From assembly GCA_030428615.1 (NCBI GenBank), contig JAUIDN010000009.1, positions 1 through 64,000 on the forward strand: 64,000 bases of DNA, given 5' to 3'. Below, one piece after another: positions 1 to 9,212 of the stretch; the first letter of the stretch is position 1, and each line of letters opens with the position of its first letter. Source of the DNA: Alphaproteobacteria bacterium. GTDB taxonomy: Bacteria; Pseudomonadota; Alphaproteobacteria; Sphingomonadales; Emcibacteraceae. The notes beneath the pieces were generated by a model. The model saw only the letters and a list, made by a program, of their open reading frames with translations, made no database searches and was not told where the DNA came from. A program made the translations under genes and the position numbers.

Positions 1-405
1 GGGGAGTATACCTATACGCCGGACGCCAACTATAACGGTCCGGACAGCTTTGAATACACGATCGTTGATGATGACGGGGCGGAAGCGACAGCAACGCTTA
101 ATCTGACGGTTGAAGACGTGAACGATGGCCCTGTTGCCGCTGATGACAGCAACAGTGGTGACGAGGATACCCAGCAGACGGGGAATGTTCTGACCAACGA
201 CAGTGATGTCGATGGCACCATTGCGGTGAAGGATACCGGGACGTTTGAAACGGCCAATGGCTCGATCACCATTGCCGCCAATGGTGAATATACCTATACC
301 CCGGATGCCAACTATAACGGTCCGGACAGCTTTGAGTATACGATCATTGATGATGACGGCGCGGAAGCGACGGCAACATTGAACCTGACCGTTGAGGATA
401 TCAAT
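1..405 (+). repeat. Tandem cadherin-like repeat units in the first adhesin gene
   Basis: One partial and one complete unit of about 285-294 bp encode the module from a GNVLTNDSDVDG motif through GPDSFEYTIIDDDGAEA to NLTVED. The two copies are nearly identical at DNA level over the stretches that can be compared, and they match two copies in the next gene (3376-3920). Confidence 0.8.
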
Positions 406-2358
406 GACGCGCCAACCTCAACGGATGGCACGATAACCATTGATGAAGACGAAGAATATACCTTCCAACCATCTGACTGTTATTTTGATGATATTGATGG
501 CGATAGCTTGGATCATATTACGATTACAGAGCTTTCATCTAATGGCACATTAAAATTAAATGGTGTTGCTGTTGAACAGGGCGATGAAATATCGGCAGCG
601 GACATAGGTAATTTGGTCTTTACACCCGATGAAAATGCAAGTGGCGAGAATTACGGCAATTTCAAGTTCACTGTAAGTGATGGGATTGAAGAGAGTACAG
701 AACACGACTTCGTCATTAATGTAACACCCGTAGCGGATGCGCCAAGCGCTGGCGCCCGCGAAGAAATACAGGGTGCACATGGGCTTTATGATATTTCCGA
801 AGGTGGAGAAATCACCGTTGATGTGAGCTATTTCTCCGTAGATGCGGGTTATAATAATACACATGGATATTATATCGCTAATAGCGACGGCGAACCGATC
901 GCCGGGGTTGTTTTACAGGACAATGTTAAGGAGCAGGGCCAGACAACAGTTACGTTTAATACGGATGATTATCCCGATGGTGTAACACTGGGTTTCTTTA
1001 TAATTGCTGATGGTGACAGACAGAACACGGGACTTTCCGATGGCGATACATTAACATTTGAGAATGTCGGGGGGGTCTGGACACCGTATCTGGATGGGAG
1101 TCCGCTAGATGGTGCGCAGGCCGCACCGGCATATTTCAGTGACCAGTCATTAAATATGGATGGATATGACCATTTTGAAGATAGTGGCGCGCAGGGTAAT
1201 CAAAACTGGGAAGATTTGATCTACGGCGGCGACTTGGATCATTCAGATGTGAATACCGATGTGCATGTGTATATGAAGAAATTTGCCGATGTTTCCGTTC
1301 AGGGCGATGATGGCACACTGATTGAACTGCCTAATTTATCTTCACAGCTCACGGATATTGATGGGTCGGAAAGTCTTACGGTCACGATTTCATCGATACC
1401 TGATGGGGCGACCCTGAGTGATAGTCATGGTAACACATTTATGGCGAGCGCCGGAGATAACTCGGTGGATATAACATCCTGGGATATGACAGGTTTGACC
1501 ATATACCCACCTGCCGGTTCATCTGATTTTAATTTGCAGATGCAGGCTACATCAACCGAATTGGCCAATAGCGATACTGCGACAATTACAAGAAACATTG
1601 CTGTAAATATAGTTGATGTTGAAGCTTTGCATGATCAGGATCCGGATGTGCCCGCTGGATATGACGAGACGCACGGAAACGGCGGCGGAAACCATATCGA
1701 TGGCGATGATAACGGAAATTATATTGATGGTGAAGGCGGCAATGACAAACTTCACGGTCAGGGTGGCTCCGATATTCTTGTTGGCGGCTCCGGTAAGGAT
1801 GAGCTACGGGGCGATGATGGCCACGATAAGCTTTATGGTGGTACCGGCGATGATACCATGAAAGGCAATGATGGCGATGACACCCTTTATGGTGGATCCG
1901 GCAAAGATAAAATGGAAGGCAACGATGGCGACGATACACTTTATGGTGATGCAGGAGATGACAATCTTAAAGGTGGTGCCGGAAACGACAATTTAAGAGG
2001 TGGAACCGGAAAGGACACGATAGAAGGTGGTACTGGTAATGATTTAATCTATGGCGGTGCCGGAAATGATAAGCTCTACGGAAATGGCGGGGATGATACG
2101 TTTCTGTTCACTGCTGATGAAGGAACCGATACCGTTGATGGGGGTGCAGGCATGTCTTGGACCGATTCAATTGAACTATCCGGATTCTCAGGACTCGATC
2201 ATGAAGTCGGATGGACACTGGTACTTGATACTGGTATTATTCAATCAACCGATGACGCAGCCGGGGAAATGATACTGTCACAAGATGCCGACGGTAAAAT
2301 TATTTTTGATGAGGGTGGATCTATTACCTTCGAAAATGTTGAGAAAATAAGTTGGTAA
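1..2358 (+). CDS. RTX/cadherin-like repeat adhesin, 5'-truncated by the window edge
   Basis: The frame is open from base 1, so the true start lies upstream; 785 residues are visible. In order they are: the end of one cadherin-like repeat (nt 1-111), a full ~95-residue repeat (112-405), a further cadherin-like domain (406-730), a DUF4114-like domain (about 735-1275; NWEDL then a GGDxDxxD-type stretch), another beta-rich domain, and about 14 glycine-rich nonapeptides of GGxGxDxLxG type (1665-2110) that bind calcium in RTX proteins. A final ~80-residue module ends in FENVEKISW. The protein is strongly acidic with almost no cysteine. By family it should be exported by a type I system and act at the cell surface; no transporter genes are in the window. 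It is a neighbour and paralogue of the 2699-7819 gene, sharing several modules including the C-terminus. Confidence 0.85.
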   Translation, partial: GEYTYTPDANYNGPDSFEYTIVDDDGAEATATLNLTVEDVNDGPVAADDSNSGDEDTQQTGNVLTNDSDVDGTIAVKDTGTFETANGSITIAANGEYTYTPDANYNGPDSFEYTIIDDDGAEATATLNLTVEDINDAPTSTDGTITIDEDEEYTFQPSDCYFDDIDGDSLDHITITELSSNGTLKLNGVAVEQGDEISAADIGNLVFTPDENASGENYGNFKFTVSDGIEESTEHDFVINVTPVADAPSAGAREEIQGAHGLYDISEGGEITVDVSYFSVDAGYNNTHGYYIANSDGEPIAGVVLQDNVKEQGQTTVTFNTDDYPDGVTLGFFIIADGDRQNTGLSDGDTLTFENVGGVWTPYLDGSPLDGAQAAPAYFSDQSLNMDGYDHFEDSGAQGNQNWEDLIYGGDLDHSDVNTDVHVYMKKFADVSVQGDDGTLIELPNLSSQLTDIDGSESLTVTISSIPDGATLSDSHGNTFMASAGDNSVDITSWDMTGLTIYPPAGSSDFNLQMQATSTELANSDTATITRNIAVNIVDVEALHDQDPDVPAGYDETHGNGGGNHIDGDDNGNYIDGEGGNDKLHGQGGSDILVGGSGKDELRGDDGHDKLYGGTGDDTMKGNDGDDTLYGGSGKDKMEGNDGDDTLYGDAGDDNLKGGAGNDNLRGGTGKDTIEGGTGNDLIYGGAGNDKLYGNGGDDTFLFTADEGTDTVDGGAGMSWTDSIELSGFSGLDHEVGWTLVLDTGIIQSTDDAAGEMILSQDADGKIIFDEGGSITFENVEKISW

Positions 2359-2383
2359 AATCAACCTATAATCTGATTTAAAA

Positions 2384-2409
2384 GGCGGTTGTTAACAGCC
2401 GCCTTTTTT
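2384..2409 (+). terminator. Rho-independent terminator after first adhesin gene
   Basis: An 8-bp stem GGCGGTTG/CAGCCGCC (one T-G wobble) with loop TTAA is followed by six T residues. It lies 25 bases past the stop codon, so the two adhesin genes are probably separate transcripts. Confidence 0.85.
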
Positions 2410-2698
2410 GTAAGCTGGAATACATTCTCCTGATTTATGTTTTAAATATTGTTAGAAAAGCTGGTTAATAAAATCGGTCAATAATAGTGAAAATTTTAAC
2501 AAAAATTGATTAATTTTCAAAAGTCGAAATCTCGTTATCATTATGTTATTAAAGAATTTTTTAATAATAATTACAAAAAATTTAATCTATTATTAATCCC
2601 ATCTTTACCATCAAATGCAACCGATTATTCATCATTTTCTGTTAAAAATGGATAATAAAAAGTTATGTCAATTTTAGATTGAATGTTTGGAGTATCAA
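2410..2698. other. AT-rich intergenic region between the adhesin genes
   Basis: Very A+T-rich, with runs of T/A between 2480 and 2660 and no coding frame. It presumably holds the promoter of the downstream adhesin. No operator stands out beyond simple A/T runs. A Shine-Dalgarno GGAG sits at 2689-2692. Confidence 0.5.
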
Positions 2699-5600
2699 AT
2701 GGCTGATCAAACGCCAAAAGGAAATCATGTAGCTAGTAATATTCGGGCAAGTGAAGACCCTTATTTCTATGACGATAACATAGATGACAGGCAGGATGAA
2801 CAGGAAAGCCGTCTTTCTGCCGAAGAAGAAGCGCAGGTTGTTGAAGGACAAACGAAATCCACTATTCATATTTCTGGACAGAAGGATGGCATTAGTGAAA
2901 ATCGGGATATCAGCTCCGCAATAAATACCGGTTCGACAGACGAAGACTTTAACCGAATGGATACGTCGGAAAATGCAGAGACATTTGATACTAATCCGAT
3001 AACGGAAGATGCAAGTGTTTCGGTCATGCAGGAAAGCGGATTGAAAACCGATATCCAAGGAGAAACGTCACAACTCGGTTCCTCGGGTCGGGCCACTGGA
3101 AAAATAGTCTTCGAACGACCCAACGATGATGACAGCATAACTTCAACTGTTAGTAATAATGAGCCTGTTGGCGAAACAGGTAATGTGACCACGCAGGGTA
3201 CTGCATTTGATCCGCTTTTTGAGGAAGTGGAACGAGGTCTTAGGGAAAATGACGAAACTGAACAAAATGAAGGTGTGGAAGAAAAGGCTGCTGAAGATAA
3301 CTCGTTAGATCAATCTGACAAAGGACTGACTGAGGAGCAGGAACAACAATCCACAGCGCCAAGCGCAGAAGATGATTATACCGTCGGTAATGAGGATTCT
3401 GTTATTGCAGGCAATGTTCTGACCAACGACAGTGATGTCGATGGCTCCATTACGGTGAAGGACACCGGCACGTTTGAAACAGCCAATGGATCGATTACCA
3501 TTGATGCAGCGGGCAACTATACCTATACCCCGGACGCCAACTATAATGGTCCGGATAGTTTTGAGTATACGATCATTGATGATGACGGTGCGGAAGCGAC
3601 GGCAACTCTAAATTTGACGGTTGAAGACATTAACGACGGCCCGGTTGCCACGGACGACAGCAACAGTGGTGACGAGGATACCCTGCAGACGGGCAATGTT
3701 CTGACCAATGACAGTGATATCGATGGCACCATTACGGTGAAGAACACTGGCACGTTTGAAACAGCGAACGGCTCGATCACCATTGATGCAGCGGGCAACT
3801 ATACCTATACCCCTGACGCCAACTACAATGGTTCTGACAGCTTTGACTATACGGTGATTGATGATGACGGCGCGGAAGCCACGGCAACCTTGAATCTTAC
3901 CGTTGAAGAAGTCAATGATGGCCCCACTGTGAGCGGCGTTGAGCTGCAAAATACGTCCGGTAGTTTATCCCTTAATAATGAGGGTAGTACAGGGAATGTT
4001 GCCTTGTTATCAGATTTGGATAATTTTCCCACTAATGCGCTGACTATCCAGATCAATTTTAGTTCAATTGAGGCTCCTGTTTCGACTGAGACAAATGGTA
4101 TTTCATTGGTTTCTTACGCTGTGAATGGTACAGACAATGAATTCTTGCTATTTGCAGAACCTAATGGTGGTCTCAGCGTTTATATAAACAGTCAACGGTA
4201 TCCTTTAGACTTGGCCGGTAATGATATTTTTGACGGCGACAATCATGATCTGGCCGTATCCTGGGATAGTTCAACCGGCGAAGTTTCGGTTTATGTAGAT
4301 GGCAATCAGACTGATTCAATTGTAACAACAGCGGTGCAACCGATAACAGCGGGTGGCACGCTGACTTTGGGACAGGAGCAGGACAGTGTAGGGGGTGGTT
4401 TTGTCAGCAGTCAGGAATTCTCGGGAGAATTCCATTCGGTTGAGGTATTTTCCGGTGTACGAACAGCGGGTGAAATTTCATCTGATGTCGGTATTGCGCC
4501 ACTACAAGATGAAAGTTCACTTGTCCTCAGTTTTGATTTTTCATCGGATGAACCATTAAATAATCTGGCTGGTAATGAAGTTTTTAGCCTTGATGGCGGT
4601 GCTTTCATTGCCGGTCTTGATGATGGTGCGATTTTAGAAGATGGAGAAGGCATCAATGGACAAATCGCGGCAAGTGATGTCGATGGTAATGATCTTAGCT
4701 TTTCTCTAAAGGAAAGCCCTTCTGAAGGCATTGTGACCATCGAGGCGGATGGGTCTTTTCATTTTAGTCCGGGCAATGACTTTCAGGATTTGGGGGTTGG
4801 CGAAAGCCGCGAAGTTAGTTTTGAAATTGAGGTGGCTGATGGACAGGGTGGATTCGATACCCAAACGGTAACTGTCACCGTTGTAGGACAGAATGATGGA
4901 CCGGTTGCTGAAGCTTTTGCTTTTCAAACTGATGAAGATAATAGTTATGAAGGCCAGTTGACGGCGTCCGATGTCGACGGCGATGATTTAAGTTTTAGCC
5001 TTTATGGACAGCCTGCGGAAGGATCTGTAACCGTTAATGAAGATGGCAGCTTTAGTTTTTCTCCGAACAATGACTTTGAGGATCTCGGGGTCGGTGAAAG
5101 TCGCGATGTGTCATTTTCCTATCAGGTGAGCGATAACCATGGTGGAACCAGTATCGAAAACGTAACAGTGACGGTTACGGGGACTAATGATGCACCGGTG
5201 ATCGGCGGTATTGTCAATGTGGTGGGTAGCTTGGATGATGCCGAATTCATCAACGGGTCAGCGATGTCGTTCAACGAAGGTGGAAGGTCCGGCGATGTTG
5301 CGGTGGTTGAGAATATAGACGACTTCCCAACGGATGCATTAACGGTTGAATTGCGCTTTTCATCAACGGAGGCTCCGGATGCGGGAGAGACAAATGGGGT
5401 CTCACTTTTCTCCTATAACGTTGCTAGCGGAGACAACGAATTTCTGATTTTCTCTGATTCATCTGGATCATTGGGCGTTTATATTAACGGTCAGCGCACT
5501 TTAATGGATGTTGATATGAATTCGTTATATGACGGCGAATATCACCATTTGGCCGTCTTATGGGACAGTGAAAATGGTGAGATATCAGTATATGTTGATG

Positions 5601-7819
5601 GCGACTTAACGGATACTGCAATTGCGCAGGCCGGAAATCCGATCCAATCCGGCGGTACATTGGCTCTTGGTCAGGAACAGGATAGCGTCGGAGGCGGCTT
5701 TGTAGCGGCGCAGCAATTCTCAGGTAAAATTGCGGACGTTCAGGTTTTTGATGAAGCGAGGGGTGCCGATCTGATCGAATCAGATTCTTCAAGCGTTGGG
5801 ATTGCCGTCGATGACGACAGCCTTGTGCATGCTTATGATTTTAGTAATTCTGAAGACAACACTGTGATTGATCAGGGCTCGGGCAATGATATGGATTTTA
5901 CCGGTGCAGTTATTATCGAAGATGCCGGGCTTCCCAAACAGGTTGGTGAACTTGACCTTATCGTTGCTGAGGATGGTGCGGCTATCACAGGGACGTTAAC
6001 GGCAAGTGATGTTGAGGGGGATGAGCTTTCATTTTCGCTGGTAACTGGTACAGATGAAGGTACGGTAACAGTTGATGAGAATGGTAATTTTGAATTTAAT
6101 CCGGGCGGCGATTTTCAGGATCTTGGTGTTGGTGAAGCACGCGATGTGAGTTTTGAATATCAAGTTGATGATGGAAATGGTGGTGTTGAAACTGCGACAG
6201 CAACAATTACCGTTACGGGAGCCAATGATGGCCCGATTTCTTCGGATAATGAAATTCTTATCCAGGAAAACGGCTCTTACATATTTGACGCATCTGATTT
6301 CAGCTTCGCCGATGTTGATGGTGATGATTTATCGCACGTCACCATTACTGAGACACCGACGAATGGTGTGCTTGAATTAAATGGTGTAGCCGTTGAGGCG
6401 GGAGATGAAATTGCCGCGGCTGATCTCAGCGGGCTTGTCTACGAACCGGAAACCGACACTAACGGAATGGGATATGGCGATTTTAAATTCACTGTAAATG
6501 ACGGCACGTCAAATAGTGCGGAACAATCATTCAGTATTGATGTTGTCGCTCCTGATGGCACTATGGGTCTTGCATCATCAAATGGTATTTATGATATATC
6601 CGGCGGCGGTGAAGTGACAATTAATGTCAACTACCTTTCATCCGATGCTGGTTATAATAACTCGCACGGTTATTACCTGGCAGATGCTGACGGAAACCCG
6701 ATTGGTGGAGCAATTATCGAAGATAATGTGAAGGATTTTTCAGATAATACTATTACGTTTAACACAGACGATTATCCCGGGGCTGAAAGTGTAGGTTTCT
6801 TCATTGTTCCAGATGGTAATGACGAAAACTCAGGTCTGTCCGGAGGGGAAGTGGTCACTTTTGAGCAGATCGATGGTGTCTGGACACCCATGGTTGACGG
6901 TGAGGCGTTAGAGGGTGCTCAAGCAGCTCCGGCTTATTTCAGTGACGCCTCATTGAATGCAGACGGCATTGACCACTTGATTGATGATGGCATGGAAGGA
7001 AACCAGAATTGGGAAGATTTATATGGTGGCGGTGACAAGGATTTTCACGATATAAATGCTGATGTCAGCGTATCAATACTGCCAAAGAGTGGTACAATAA
7101 TACAAGGGGCATCTGGTGCGGAGGATCTACAGGGCGGTGCCGGGGGCGACACTCTTCATTATAATAGTGACGGCACATGGTCCGGATATTCGGCCTACAA
7201 TGTGGAAACGGGCGATAAGGAAGCTCTGGCAGGATACAATCGTTCGAGCGATGTTTTTGATGGTGGCGATGGTCACGATACGATTGAGGGAACTTCCGGT
7301 GATGATGCGTTATTTTTAGATGATGGCATAAGCAGTTTTGCATCGGGAAGTCAGGCACGAATACAGAATGTTGAAGAAATCAACATGGGTGACGGTAATG
7401 ATATCGTTGATATGACATCAAGCAAATACACGTACGATCAGGGTGTCGAAGTAAGTGGTGGCGATGGAGATGATATTATCTGGACTTCGACGGGTAATGA
7501 TAAAATCGATGGTGGTGCAGGTAATGACCAACTCTTTGGTGGTGAGGGGAACGACGTGCTTACCTTCCTGGCTCACCAGGGTAACGATATTGTTGATGGT
7601 GGTGAAGGTGGGGCCTGGACCGATACGATTGAACTTAACGGTTTCGACGGGCAGTCCGCTCAGGAAGGATGGACGCTGAGCCTGAATGATGGTAGCTCCG
7701 TCACATCAACCGATGAGCTGAATGGTGAAATAGTTCTTTCTGGTGATGCGGGGGGAACGATCACATTCGATGATGGTGGTTCAATCGATTTTGAGAATAT
7801 CGAAAAGATTGTCTGGTAA
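2699..7819 (+). CDS. Giant multi-domain repeat protein, probable type I-secreted adhesin
   Basis: A 1706-residue acidic protein. ATG at 2699 is preferred over TTG at 2687 because GGAG (2689-2692) is spaced 6 nt from it. Approximate domains: 1-220 acidic low-complexity leader without a Sec signal; 224-314 and 315-407 cadherin-like repeats; 412-634 LamG/pentraxin-like domain (motif LGQEQDSVGGGF); 648-731 and 735-831 VCBS-type repeats (LGVGESRDVSF); 839-1074 second LamG-like domain; 1085-1175 VCBS repeat; 1179-1283 cadherin-like; 1288-1459 DUF4114-like (NWEDL, GGGDKDF); 1463-1638 degenerate RTX nonapeptides; 1638-1706 C-terminal module ending FENIEKIVW. Absence of a Sec signal plus RTX repeats suggests type I secretion and surface adhesion or matrix function (inference). 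Its stop lies one base from the convergent M24 gene. Confidence 0.85.
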   Translation: MADQTPKGNHVASNIRASEDPYFYDDNIDDRQDEQESRLSAEEEAQVVEGQTKSTIHISGQKDGISENRDISSAINTGSTDEDFNRMDTSENAETFDTNPITEDASVSVMQESGLKTDIQGETSQLGSSGRATGKIVFERPNDDDSITSTVSNNEPVGETGNVTTQGTAFDPLFEEVERGLRENDETEQNEGVEEKAAEDNSLDQSDKGLTEEQEQQSTAPSAEDDYTVGNEDSVIAGNVLTNDSDVDGSITVKDTGTFETANGSITIDAAGNYTYTPDANYNGPDSFEYTIIDDDGAEATATLNLTVEDINDGPVATDDSNSGDEDTLQTGNVLTNDSDIDGTITVKNTGTFETANGSITIDAAGNYTYTPDANYNGSDSFDYTVIDDDGAEATATLNLTVEEVNDGPTVSGVELQNTSGSLSLNNEGSTGNVALLSDLDNFPTNALTIQINFSSIEAPVSTETNGISLVSYAVNGTDNEFLLFAEPNGGLSVYINSQRYPLDLAGNDIFDGDNHDLAVSWDSSTGEVSVYVDGNQTDSIVTTAVQPITAGGTLTLGQEQDSVGGGFVSSQEFSGEFHSVEVFSGVRTAGEISSDVGIAPLQDESSLVLSFDFSSDEPLNNLAGNEVFSLDGGAFIAGLDDGAILEDGEGINGQIAASDVDGNDLSFSLKESPSEGIVTIEADGSFHFSPGNDFQDLGVGESREVSFEIEVADGQGGFDTQTVTVTVVGQNDGPVAEAFAFQTDEDNSYEGQLTASDVDGDDLSFSLYGQPAEGSVTVNEDGSFSFSPNNDFEDLGVGESRDVSFSYQVSDNHGGTSIENVTVTVTGTNDAPVIGGIVNVVGSLDDAEFINGSAMSFNEGGRSGDVAVVENIDDFPTDALTVELRFSSTEAPDAGETNGVSLFSYNVASGDNEFLIFSDSSGSLGVYINGQRTLMDVDMNSLYDGEYHHLAVLWDSENGEISVYVDGDLTDTAIAQAGNPIQSGGTLALGQEQDSVGGGFVAAQQFSGKIADVQVFDEARGADLIESDSSSVGIAVDDDSLVHAYDFSNSEDNTVIDQGSGNDMDFTGAVIIEDAGLPKQVGELDLIVAEDGAAITGTLTASDVEGDELSFSLVTGTDEGTVTVDENGNFEFNPGGDFQDLGVGEARDVSFEYQVDDGNGGVETATATITVTGANDGPISSDNEILIQENGSYIFDASDFSFADVDGDDLSHVTITETPTNGVLELNGVAVEAGDEIAAADLSGLVYEPETDTNGMGYGDFKFTVNDGTSNSAEQSFSIDVVAPDGTMGLASSNGIYDISGGGEVTINVNYLSSDAGYNNSHGYYLADADGNPIGGAIIEDNVKDFSDNTITFNTDDYPGAESVGFFIVPDGNDENSGLSGGEVVTFEQIDGVWTPMVDGEALEGAQAAPAYFSDASLNADGIDHLIDDGMEGNQNWEDLYGGGDKDFHDINADVSVSILPKSGTIIQGASGAEDLQGGAGGDTLHYNSDGTWSGYSAYNVETGDKEALAGYNRSSDVFDGGDGHDTIEGTSGDDALFLDDGISSFASGSQARIQNVEEINMGDGNDIVDMTSSKYTYDQGVEVSGGDGDDIIWTSTGNDKIDGGAGNDQLFGGEGNDVLTFLAHQGNDIVDGGEGGAWTDTIELNGFDGQSAQEGWTLSLNDGSSVTSTDELNGEIVLSGDAGGTITFDDGGSIDFENIEKIVW
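3376..3920 (+). repeat. Two tandem cadherin-like repeat units in second adhesin gene
   Basis: Two ~270-bp units begin near 3376 and 3650. They are nearly identical to each other and to the units at 1-405 in the preceding gene. Differences are mostly third-position changes, as expected after recent duplication or gene conversion. Confidence 0.8.
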
Positions 7820-7820
7820 A

Positions 7821-9212
7821 TTATTTCAGTGTAAAAACCTGTTTGGGCTTTAGGAACCAGGGCGGTACAATTGCCGGTATGTTCGATAATGGCAATATTT
7901 CCTGCGGCAGATCAAATCCTAAAACATCAATCATGAATGCACGTCGTTTTTGGCAACGATTGTAGCAATTGGGATGTTTTTCCTTGAGCGCAGCGCGCAG
8001 CGCTTCATCGGCAACAACAATTCCATCTTCCATCCGCGTTGAGCCATATGTCTTTGAGGACGGGATGACATCAACCTGAAACATCATCCCGGAACGGATG
8101 GGAATATCCGATCCTTCGTAAATCGGGGAGCTGACCCATTCATCCAAATGAATAAGATGACCAGCGTTTAAGAAAATACCGAACTTTTCATAAGGTAGTT
8201 TGTCATATATCGCTTTATGGAGAACCGCGCCTTTTGTACCGATTTTAAGTTTGCTGAACCAGTCTTCCATGGCCAGAAAATAAGGGGCGGCAAATTCGCC
8301 AATATAATCCTGTGCTTCGGTTGGCAGATCATTTTCGTTTTCTGCGATCCAGCCTGCTCGACAGATATTGCTGCCCCAATAACAGATGTTAAAGGAGAAG
8401 ACCTCGCCCTTGGTTAAGGTGCGGCCTTGCGGGCCGCAAAGACCGGGAAGGTCACCGCTGGCGAAAGTAGGATGACACCCGAGCGGTTCACCGTCCCATT
8501 CAATAAATTTGGCAACATCGTGATCGGTCATGCCAGCTTTCAGGCCGAACAGTATCCTTTTAACCGCTTCCGACGCTTTTATATTAGAATATTCGAATAT
8601 AGCGATTTCATCCACAGAAACAACACTCCTGAAACCATATCCCGGATGCATAAAGAGATCCGTTGCGTTTTCCACGTTGCCATAGCCAGCAATATTTCGG
8701 GCAGCGTCAGCGATAAAGCTCGGAATGTCCAGCGCATGGCGTCCGGCGGGATCTTCCTTATCACTGAAATATTTCCAGCCAACGGCGCCAATTCTGGATT
8801 TTTCACTTAGGTTTTCTGACTTGAATATGTCCGCGAGTGTCCGGCTTTTATCACGGCCCTGATCAAGCAATGAAAACGGCTGGTAAAGCTCTGCTCTCAT
8901 ATCGCCGTTTCTATATAACGGGCTGTGGGGGAGATACCCTTCACATTCGTTGCCGATCAGAATGAGCGGTTTTTGATCCTGTCTGACGATGAGCAGGGCT
9001 TCTTCAAACCGCGGGTCGATATTACAAACCCAAGCCATATTGGCAAAATGTTCGCGGTCAGCATAAATTAACAGGTGGCTGTATTTTCGGCTTTTCATAG
9101 CGTGTTGAACGGCTGCCAACCGAGCCTGATATTCTTCAAGCGAAATGTCGACCGGTCTTTCACCAAGGCCAAATTCCGGCCAGTCAATTTCGCTTAAGGT
9201 TACCTTTTTCAT
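7821..9212 (-). CDS. Creatinase-like M24 (pita-bread) hydrolase lacking canonical metal ligands
   Basis: 463 residues with a creatinase N-terminal domain (about 25-190) and an M24 pita-bread domain (about 200-420). In metal-dependent M24 peptidases the first Asp lies in a DxG motif and the second in an SDxxR motif; here they read FNI (N275) and SNICR (N282). The third ligand region GHLIHL keeps His352/355, the usual Glu of FTIEP is Asp381, and the last Glu survives (MEDG, E395). Creatinase itself is a metal-free member that hydrolyses a guanidino-derived C-N bond, so a similar hydrolysis is plausible here (inference). Last gene of the minus-strand catabolic operon; its ATG directly abuts the TAA of the flavoprotein gene, suggesting coupling. 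Substrate unknown. Confidence 0.75.
   Translation of the reverse strand: MKKVTLSEIDWPEFGLGERPVDISLEEYQARLAAVQHAMKSRKYSHLLIYADREHFANMAWVCNIDPRFEEALLIVRQDQKPLILIGNECEGYLPHSPLYRNGDMRAELYQPFSLLDQGRDKSRTLADIFKSENLSEKSRIGAVGWKYFSDKEDPAGRHALDIPSFIADAARNIAGYGNVENATDLFMHPGYGFRSVVSVDEIAIFEYSNIKASEAVKRILFGLKAGMTDHDVAKFIEWDGEPLGCHPTFASGDLPGLCGPQGRTLTKGEVFSFNICYWGSNICRAGWIAENENDLPTEAQDYIGEFAAPYFLAMEDWFSKLKIGTKGAVLHKAIYDKLPYEKFGIFLNAGHLIHLDEWVSSPIYEGSDIPIRSGMMFQVDVIPSSKTYGSTRMEDGIVVADEALRAALKEKHPNCYNRCQKRRAFMIDVLGFDLPQEILPLSNIPAIVPPWFLKPKQVFTLK

Noticed and set aside
1586-1939. Minus-strand open frame over the RTX repeats
   Set aside because: Repetitive antisense of glycine/aspartate codons; His/Arg-rich product is a shadow of the repeats.
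1665-2110. Short spaced repeats resembling a CRISPR array
   Set aside because: They are in-frame nonapeptide codons of the RTX domain, with no constant repeat or unique spacers.
3541-3949. Minus-strand open frames over the cadherin-like repeats
   Set aside because: Antisense shadows of the repeat coding sequence; the same shadow appears at 30-281.
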